This document shows positions 22,024 to 26,706 of a DNA stretch of 26,706 bases, piece by piece. Made by a program: the position numbers and the translations under genes. Position 1 is the stretch's first letter; every line of letters begins with the position of its first letter. The stretch is from Microcaldota archaeon (GTDB lineage Archaea > Micrarchaeota > Micrarchaeia > Norongarragalinales > UBA8480): NCBI GenBank assembly GCA_023247085.1, contig JAHFHC010000010.1:8385-35090 (forward strand), read 5' to 3'. Below the pieces are notes generated by a model that saw nothing but the letters and a program-made list of their open reading frames with translations, did not search any database and was not told the DNA's origin.

Positions 22024-22947
22024 CTACTGTGTGCTTGCTTTTTCTAGTCGATTCAACAACGCTCTGCCAATCCCTTTTTTTTCTGGAATCTCCGCATAAA
22101 TATTTTCAATGCCCCGCAAATCACACTCGCGAAAGAACCAGTACAGTTTCTTTGCATACTCGCCCACCGTTTTTACTTTTATTTTGTACGTTGCATTTGG
22201 ATTTGAAAAACCAATAAACGCACAATTAGCTGGGAGTATTGCTCCTCGTTTCACCAAGTGTACTTTTCCATTTGGCGAGTAGTGTCGATACTTCATTCCA
22301 GGGCTAAGTGTTTCCTTTACATCAATTGGTATATTTATTTGCCCCACTATTTTTTCCAATTCTTCAACTGTAACTGCGCCTGGCCGCAGCAACACTGGAA
22401 CTTTTTTTGTGCAGTCAATAACCGTAGATTCCAAACCATGCCTGCACTTTGGCCCTTTTAAAATCAGTGGAATTCTTTCATTCATATCGTGCAAAACATG
22501 TTGCCAAGTTGTTGGGCTAGGTTTACCGGATAAATTAGCAGAAGGTGCGGCAACTGGAACCCCGCATTGCTTCAAAAAAGCACGCGTTATTGAAAGCGAA
22601 GGCATCCGAATGCAAACTGTTGACAATCCAGCAGTAACTATGCTTGGAATTCTCGCATTTTTTTTTACAACAACTGTAAGCTGCCCTGGAAAACATTTAT
22701 CCACGAGTTTTTTAGCAACTGGCGAAACTTCACTTGCAATTTCTCCAATTTGTTTTTTATTCCAAATGTGCACAATGAGGGGATTATCCGCTGGTCGGCC
22801 TTTAGCAGCGAAAATTTTCTTCACTGCACGTTCATCAAAAGCGTTTGCCCCTAAGCCATAAACTGTTTCAGTTGGAAACGCAACGAGGTTCCCCGCTAAA
22901 ATAGCTCTTGCCGCTTCACTTATAGTTGTAGTCAATTTGGTTTTCAT
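22024..22947 (-). CDS. sua5: Threonylcarbamoyl-AMP synthase (Sua5)
   Basis: Makes threonylcarbamoyl-AMP for the t6A modification at position 37 of ANN-decoding tRNAs. The 307-residue protein has the YrdC domain motifs FPTETVYGLGANA, KGRPADNPLIVHI, SANLSGKPSPT and LESTVIDC, plus a C-terminal Sua5 domain after the linker (about 215 on) starting SPGMKYRHYSP. That makes it the two-domain form rather than TsaC. The ATG at 22947 is preferred to an in-frame TTG six bases upstream. It converges on the tRNA-Leu gene and is divergent from the membrane-protein gene, with only 17 bases between start codons. Confidence 0.93.
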   Translation of the reverse strand: MKTKLTTTISEAARAILAGNLVAFPTETVYGLGANAFDERAVKKIFAAKGRPADNPLIVHIWNKKQIGEIASEVSPVAKKLVDKCFPGQLTVVVKKNARIPSIVTAGLSTVCIRMPSLSITRAFLKQCGVPVAAPSANLSGKPSPTTWQHVLHDMNERIPLILKGPKCRHGLESTVIDCTKKVPVLLRPGAVTVEELEKIVGQINIPIDVKETLSPGMKYRHYSPNGKVHLVKRGAILPANCAFIGFSNPNATYKIKVKTVGEYAKKLYWFFRECDLRGIENIYAEIPEKKGIGRALLNRLEKASTQ

Positions 22948-22964
22948 ATCCAACTTATTCTTTT

Positions 22965-23441
22965 ATGTTTCCCGCGCCATTAAAACTAATGCTTTTTTTA
23001 ACTGGCTACATCAATAATTTACTTGCAGGTGTTGCATTTATGGTCGGTATATTCAAGTGGCTTAATGAACCAGAAAACCAGTTTTTTGCATTTCATGCAG
23101 TTTTTATTTTAGCGGTTGCATTTTTAGCAGAAGAGTTCTTCCCGGGTTGGACGATTTTTATTTACCCAGCAGCGTTGCTTATCTCAGTTGCTAGTTTCAT
23201 GCTAAACTATCCAGCTGACCAAATCAAAAGCCACGGGTTATTTTCAGAATACTTAATTGAACTTCGTTTACTCTGGCTAATCGTATTAGGCGTATTCGGT
23301 GAATATGTAGTTTACCAAGCGCTTGAAAAAGGAGCCTTAACTTTATACGCCGGCGCAGCACTCTTAGTTGGAATAGTAATTCTCTTTTACAGCAGAAGCC
23401 ACTTGCAAGAAAAAATCATTGCAGCAAGAGGGTTCAAATAA
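22965..23441 (+). CDS. Integral membrane protein of unknown function
   Basis: A 158-residue product with about five hydrophobic spans (near residues 8-28, 41-57, 60-80, 96-115 and 122-141) separated by short charged loops (KWLNEPENQ, NYPADQIKSHG, SRSHLQEK). No motif identifies a family. The ATG is 17 bases from the divergent sua5 start, so the two promoters must overlap with the opposite coding regions. Converges with the murein hydrolase gene 30 bases beyond its stop. Confidence 0.65.
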   Translation: MFPAPLKLMLFLTGYINNLLAGVAFMVGIFKWLNEPENQFFAFHAVFILAVAFLAEEFFPGWTIFIYPAALLISVASFMLNYPADQIKSHGLFSEYLIELRLLWLIVLGVFGEYVVYQALEKGALTLYAGAALLVGIVILFYSRSHLQEKIIAARGFK

Positions 23442-23471
23442 AAAAGTCTAGGTGCTAAAATAGATGAGCGC

Positions 23472-24983
23472 TTAAGTAACGCCGGATCTTGGCGCTACAG
23501 AGTTACCTCTTGCGCTAACTGCAACATTTGAAATAGTTGGTTCAGTTGGCATTTCGCTACCAAATTTTTCCCTGTACTTTGTTTTAATTTTAGCTACGTA
23601 GCCAATTGTTTCTTGTGGTTTTGTATCCCCGCGTCCAAATGCAGTTGGTCCCATGTTGTACGCCGCTAGTAAATCTTCAGTTGTTTCAATGTTAGATGCT
23701 GCACGTCTTTGCCACAAGATTGCCATGTATTGGGCACCCGCACAAACGTTTATTGAAGGATTAATCAGATCATCAAAATTAATTTGGTTATCTTGGTCTC
23801 TATAATTGTTGACTTCGGCTACTGCGGTTTTTCTTAATTGCAATAACCCAAGTGCATTTGCGCCGCTTTGTGCTAAAGTATCTCCGCCGTTATCACCACA
23901 ATTCCCGCCACTTTCTGCTATAATTTGAGCCTTTAGTAGTTTTTCATTAATACCATATTCTGAAGAGCATTCGCTTATGACTGGGTTTAATTCGGCATCG
24001 GTAAATTGGAGGCAAGTGGGGGTTCTTGTTCTAGCAAGTGTCAATAACTCAGTATCTGACTTTGCAGTTACGTCCGCTGTTCCAGCTTCTTCTTCACCAG
24101 TATCTATTTCTTCAATTGCCGGTCCGCTTGCTGCTTCGCCTCTAAATCCTCCGGGGTATTCAATACATTTTGGCTTATCTGAAGGAGAACAATGAAAAGT
24201 TACGTGAAAGTGATTTCCATGTCCCTTCCAGTGTAGTAAAAGCGTTGAAAATATTTGATCTGTAAGTGGCCCGGGGTCATTTTCTGTTGCGTAAACTCTA
24301 AGTTGATTGATTAGAGTTCTGTCAAGCAATATTTGTCTAACTGGCGTGTATTCAGCTAAAGTACGTACAAAAATCCAGTTTGTTTCAGGGTCAAAAGTTC
24401 CAACGCTTGAATCCTGGTTATTGCAGTCCACGTAGCCCCCGCTTGGCGTATTGCATGTAAATGCGAGGTCTGCATCAAGCCCATTTTGGTGCGTTAAATG
24501 CGGGGGGTAAACCAGTCCACCGTCTTGAGCAGATAATGCGTTTATTCTAAGTTTAGTGCCACCCGTTGTATAACTAACTGCACACCCTGCGATTTCAAGT
24601 GAGTTAATTGCTTCTGTCGTAGCCCAATCATGATCAGTTGCCGCAACTTTCAAATATAAATTATCTGCCGGTACTTGAACTCCATTTTCCAACGAGCCGA
24701 CACCACGAGTTGTGCTCACGCTTCCATATTCTCCCATTGCTTTAGAGTCACTTTCAAAGTGTGTAACTTTGCATGGAATGCTGTGGCCGTCAACATGCAC
24801 TTGAGTTGGCGCGCGTGTTTCAATTGTCGGAATCCCACTTGGCGCTTCAGTTGGGCTCACGTCGCTGCCAGTTACAAACACTAAAATTTGATTGTCTTTC
24901 AATTCGTTGCCTTTATACGTCCAAACTGAAGCAACTAACACTAGCCCAAATAAAAACAATGCAGCAAATAGTCTGAGTTTCAT
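23472..24983 (-). CDS. Exported murein hydrolase: MepA (M74) endopeptidase domain plus SLT lytic transglycosylase domain
   Basis: A 503-residue exported or membrane-anchored protein with an N-terminal hydrophobic segment (residues 4-22). Residues about 85-280 match MepA-type murein endopeptidase: THQNGLDADLAF supplies His165 and Asp172, and HGNHFHV supplies His255, His258 and His260, with the same spacing as the E. coli metal-site residues. A linker rich in Glu/Thr/Ala (282-310) leads to an SLT domain (about 335-475): catalytic Glu357 in AQIIAESGGN, GANALGLLQL, INVCAGAQYMAIL and AAYNMGP. Both active sites appear intact. Several Cys suggest disulfides. Archaea have no murein, so the likely target is bacterial cell wall. 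A bacterial source is likely for both domains; the fused architecture is unusual. Confidence 0.88.
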   Translation of the reverse strand: MKLRLFAALFLFGLVLVASVWTYKGNELKDNQILVFVTGSDVSPTEAPSGIPTIETRAPTQVHVDGHSIPCKVTHFESDSKAMGEYGSVSTTRGVGSLENGVQVPADNLYLKVAATDHDWATTEAINSLEIAGCAVSYTTGGTKLRINALSAQDGGLVYPPHLTHQNGLDADLAFTCNTPSGGYVDCNNQDSSVGTFDPETNWIFVRTLAEYTPVRQILLDRTLINQLRVYATENDPGPLTDQIFSTLLLHWKGHGNHFHVTFHCSPSDKPKCIEYPGGFRGEAASGPAIEEIDTGEEEAGTADVTAKSDTELLTLARTRTPTCLQFTDAELNPVISECSSEYGINEKLLKAQIIAESGGNCGDNGGDTLAQSGANALGLLQLRKTAVAEVNNYRDQDNQINFDDLINPSINVCAGAQYMAILWQRRAASNIETTEDLLAAYNMGPTAFGRGDTKPQETIGYVAKIKTKYREKFGSEMPTEPTISNVAVSARGNSVAPRSGVT

Positions 24984-25017
24984 ATTATAACAAAAGTAAA
25001 GGCGACGCTAGTTATAA

Positions 25018-25608
25018 TTATTGGGGTTTAGCAATTGGCTTTCGCCAAAATGAAAGAAAAGCAGTATGCATTAATCCCGTGTTAACCGGCCGACACCCAC
25101 GGTTACGCACTAGCCAATCGCGCGTGTTTACTTCCATAATTCTCTCTTGAGAAAAACCAATTGTAATTGCGGTTTCAGCAAATGTGCGAATTTGTTCAAC
25201 ATTCGGGTGATAGCCAACTAGCACTCCGTTCTCTTTCAAGCAATTAAATGCATTGCCAATTGCTTTTTCACTATCAGCTAAATCAAGAATCACAGCATCA
25301 ACATCTTTTTCATCAATGCCATCAAAAACATTTTTCAACTTAAGTTCAACAATTTTTTCAAAACCCAACTTAACTGCGTTTTTTTCAACTAGCTTAGCAA
25401 AATCTTCCCGCCATTCATACGAATAAACCTTGCCTTTTTCTCCAACAACATTAGCAAGAAAAACAGATAGAAACCCCGAGCCAGCACCAGCTTCCACTAC
25501 TCTGTCGCCTGCGCCTATTCCTGCAAAACCAAGGATTGCAGAGGCGTCTTTCAATACAATCACTTGCGGCCCGCGTTTTAACTTTTCAAAAACATTTACG
25601 TCTAACAT
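25018..25608 (-). CDS. trmI: tRNA (adenine-N1)-methyltransferase, TrmI-like
   Basis: Probably makes m1A at position 57/58 of the tRNA T-loop. The 196-residue protein has RGPQVIVLKDASAIL, motif I VVEAGAGSGFLS (37-48), YSYEWRED, VDAVILDLADSEKAI and the C-terminal RPVNTGLMHTAFLSFWRK, all typical of archaeal TrmI. It is shorter than the usual 250 residues: the N-terminal beta domain is nearly absent and the frame starts just before the RG.QVI motif. The ATG at 25608 is used; an in-frame TTG nine bases upstream would add three residues. The neighbouring tRNA-Thr(GGT) is divergent. Confidence 0.8.
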   Translation of the reverse strand: MLDVNVFEKLKRGPQVIVLKDASAILGFAGIGAGDRVVEAGAGSGFLSVFLANVVGEKGKVYSYEWREDFAKLVEKNAVKLGFEKIVELKLKNVFDGIDEKDVDAVILDLADSEKAIGNAFNCLKENGVLVGYHPNVEQIRTFAETAITIGFSQERIMEVNTRDWLVRNRGCRPVNTGLMHTAFLSFWRKPIAKPQ

Positions 25609-25768
25609 AATATACAATTTTCACTTTACAACTTTCACTTACAACTAAGTTTATTTCAATGCAATTAAATAAAACAATAGTGACTCAAATAAGTTCTCCT
25701 ATTGACTTGACAAGCAAACCATAAAAAGTTAAGTTGCTCCATATTTTGTTTCGTTTAGCTGTGTTTTT

Positions 25769-25840
25769 GCCTTCGTAGCTCATCGGCAGAGCGTTTGCAT
25801 GGTAAGCAAAAGGTAGCGAGTTCAATTCTCGCCGAGGGCT
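25769..25840 (+). tRNA. tRNA-Thr(GGT), intron-free
   Basis: 72 nt: acceptor GCCTTCG/CGAGGGC, D stem GCTC/GAGC, anticodon stem TTTGC/GCAAA, loop ATGGTAA with anticodon GGT, variable loop AGGTA, T stem GCGAG/CTCGC and T-loop TTCAATT, discriminator T. No CCA is encoded. TATA-like ATATTTTG lies at 25741-25748, about 25 bases upstream. It shares most of its body with tRNA-Thr(TGT). Confidence 0.96.
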
Positions 25841-25860
25841 CTATAGTATTTTTGGCGACT

Positions 25861-25910
25861 GAAAGCACCTTTTCGCAAAAGGGGCTTTCGTTACCAACTC
25901 GCCGGGGGCT
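25861..25910 (+). repeat. Stray copy of an intron hairpin plus tRNA-Thr 3' end
   Basis: A hairpin (GAAAGCACCTTTT, loop CGC, AAAAGGGGCTTTC; 25861-25889) is followed by CTCGCCGGGGGCT (25898-25910), which is exactly the last 13 bases of tRNA-Thr(TGT). The order and spacing match the 3' part of intron 2 plus exon 3 of that gene (about 17548-17598). It stands 57 bases after the intact tRNA-Thr(GGT), whose own last 13 bases differ from it at one position. Confidence 0.75.
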
Positions 25911-26007
25911 TTCAAGGTTCCAGATGCCTTCACAAATTTTTGAGCCATTCGATGCATTTTTTAATTGCGATGCCTTTATTTTTTTTAAGTAAAGGTGATG
26001 TTTTTCA

Positions 26008-26706
26008 ATGGCTAGGCGAGGTGCAAGACGGGAACAAAGAGCAAGAGAACAATTAGACTTTTGGACAACGCGGCTAGGTGCTGAAAGCAAAGGAGTAGAA
26101 CGAGTTCCGCTCGAAGGTGGCTTTGAATTAAAAGAAGGGCGAAGCGTTAAAGTTACAAAAGCTCATTTGCAAGATTTAGCTAAAGAACATGCTAGAACGC
26201 AAATGGACTATGTTTTAAGGGTGGCAAAGAAGAGCGCCTTAGCTGGAAGCGCGGCGCACGCTGCAATTGTAGCTAGGCGTGGAACGGCTGAAGAAATTTT
26301 GGAACTTGCAGGTGCCGCTGCACTCAGAGGTAGGCCAGAAGCTGCTGCTTCAATACTAGCCGATGGAGTGAAAGCAGGCGCACTAAAACCAAGCGACGTT
26401 ACCGATGCTTTTCTTAAGCATGCAGATGCCGCTACACGCAAAGGTAGGCCAGAAGCTGCTGCTTCAATACTAGTCGATGGAGTGAAAGCAGGCGCACTAA
26501 ACAGAGGCCATACGGATGCTTTTCTTAAGCATGCGGATGCAGCTGCACGTGAAGGTAGTCCAGTTGCTGCTGCTTCAATACTAGTCGATGGAGTGAAAGC
26601 AGGTGCACTAAAACCAAGCGACGTTACCGATGCTTTTCTTAAGCATGCAGGTGCCGCTGCACTCAAAGGTAGGCCAGAAGCTGCTGCTTCAATACTAGCC
26701 GATGGA
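26008..26706 (+). CDS. Helical 38-residue-repeat protein, 3' end cut by the window
   Basis: At least 233 residues, open at the window edge. GGTGA at 25994-25998 sets the ATG, ten bases on. Residues 1-107 are a charged, helical head (MARRGARREQRAREQLDFW onward) with no signal peptide. From residue 108 come near-identical repeats of 38, 37 and 38 residues and the start of a fourth: GRPEAAASILADGVKAGALK then PSDVTDAFLKHADAATRK. Each unit predicts two amphipathic helices, so the array should stack as an alpha-solenoid (HEAT/TPR-like), a protein-binding scaffold. The family is not recognised. The repeats are almost identical at DNA level, which suggests recent expansion. Confidence 0.75.
   Translation, partial: MARRGARREQRAREQLDFWTTRLGAESKGVERVPLEGGFELKEGRSVKVTKAHLQDLAKEHARTQMDYVLRVAKKSALAGSAAHAAIVARRGTAEEILELAGAAALRGRPEAAASILADGVKAGALKPSDVTDAFLKHADAATRKGRPEAAASILVDGVKAGALNRGHTDAFLKHADAAAREGSPVAAASILVDGVKAGALKPSDVTDAFLKHAGAAALKGRPEAAASILADG
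26329..26706 (+). repeat. In-frame tandem repeat of 114/111/114 bases
   Basis: Units start at 26329, 26443, 26554 and 26668 (the last is partial). Each begins GGTAGGCCAGAAGCTGCTGC or a close variant. The second unit is one codon shorter because NRGHTDAF replaces KPSDVTDAF. Third-position differences are few. Confidence 0.9.

Noticed and set aside
17234-25910. A split tRNA-Thr made from the 5' piece at 17234 and the 3' piece at 25898
   Set aside because: The pieces lack the anticodon arm between them, and complete tRNA-Thr genes stand beside each; insertion or duplication scars are simpler.
25755-26090. 111-codon minus-strand frame
   Set aside because: It covers tRNA-Thr(GGT), the intron remnant and the start of the repeat-protein gene.
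26208-26666. A 152-codon minus-strand frame rich in Ala and Ser repeats
   Set aside because: It is the antisense of the 38-residue repeat array; the plus strand has the GGTGA site and a continuous frame.
26329-26706. Possible CRISPR-like array
   Set aside because: The units are adjacent with no spacers, are multiples of three and are translated in frame.

Overview
The window reads as a stretch of archaeal chromosome, most likely from a DPANN-type lineage (Micrarchaeota, Diapherotrites or a relative; this placement is inference). Archaeal markers are a thermosome subunit with a GGM tail, a deoxyhypusine synthase-family protein, a 52-residue ribosomal protein eL40, a single-domain KaiC-like ATPase, an archaeal TrmI-like methyltransferase, TATA boxes about 25 bp before many start codons (leaderless genes), GGTGA ribosome sites on others, and tRNA genes with bulge-helix-bulge introns. 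Several enzymes look bacterial in type: methionyl-tRNA synthetase, bifunctional RibBA, and a secreted murein hydrolase.

Layout. 1-3.4 kb: a lipoprotein with a transglutaminase-like fold, an archaeal methyltransferase, an RGG/zinc-ribbon/acidic-tail protein and a small basic protein. 3.4-6.5 kb: a minus-strand metG operon with an unknown gene, then a plus-strand pair ending in a Nudix hydrolase. 6.5-9.7 kb: a polyamine/hypusine cluster (deoxyhypusine synthase family, a PLP amino-acid decarboxylase, agmatinase). 9.8-13.7 kb: thermosome, a kinase-like protein and two small unknown proteins. 13.7-17.2 kb: ribBA, guaB (IMP dehydrogenase) and a KaiC-like ATPase, all on the minus strand. 17.2-17.6 kb: tRNA-Thr(TGT) with two introns and a duplicated 5' end. 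17.7-19.7 kb: a secreted M64-like metalloprotease, then about 0.8 kb of gene debris broken by a palindromic element. 19.7-22 kb: a nucleoside-deoxyribosyltransferase-like protein, eL40, a second kinase-like protein and an interrupted tRNA-Leu(CAG). 22-25.6 kb: sua5, a membrane protein, a MepA+SLT murein hydrolase and trmI. 25.7-26.7 kb: an intron-free tRNA-Thr(GGT) followed by a stray copy of an intron end plus tRNA 3' end, then a repeat protein cut by the window edge.

The most unusual feature is at the three tRNA loci. Each carries A/T-rich, hairpin-forming insertions (pattern CTTTTTCTTT-loop-AAAGAAAAAG) flanked by a duplicated piece of the tRNA itself: 15 nt of the 5' end at Thr(TGT), a decayed 15 nt at Leu(CAG), 13 nt of the 3' end at Thr(GGT), and AATTC in the T-loop of Thr(TGT). 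The T-loop insertion of Thr(TGT) makes an almost ideal bulge-helix-bulge, and removing both introns gives a 72-nt tRNA exactly as long as the intron-free tRNA-Thr(GGT). This looks like a family of small palindromic elements that enter tRNA genes and survive as introns or as insertions that leave an intact tRNA copy.

Together the genes cover translation and tRNA biology (metG, eL40, sua5, trmI, three tRNAs, a hypusine/polyamine route), nucleotide and flavin synthesis (guaB, ribBA, Nudix), protein folding, and a secreted set (two sequon-rich lipoproteins and the murein hydrolase) that suggests contact with bacterial cells.
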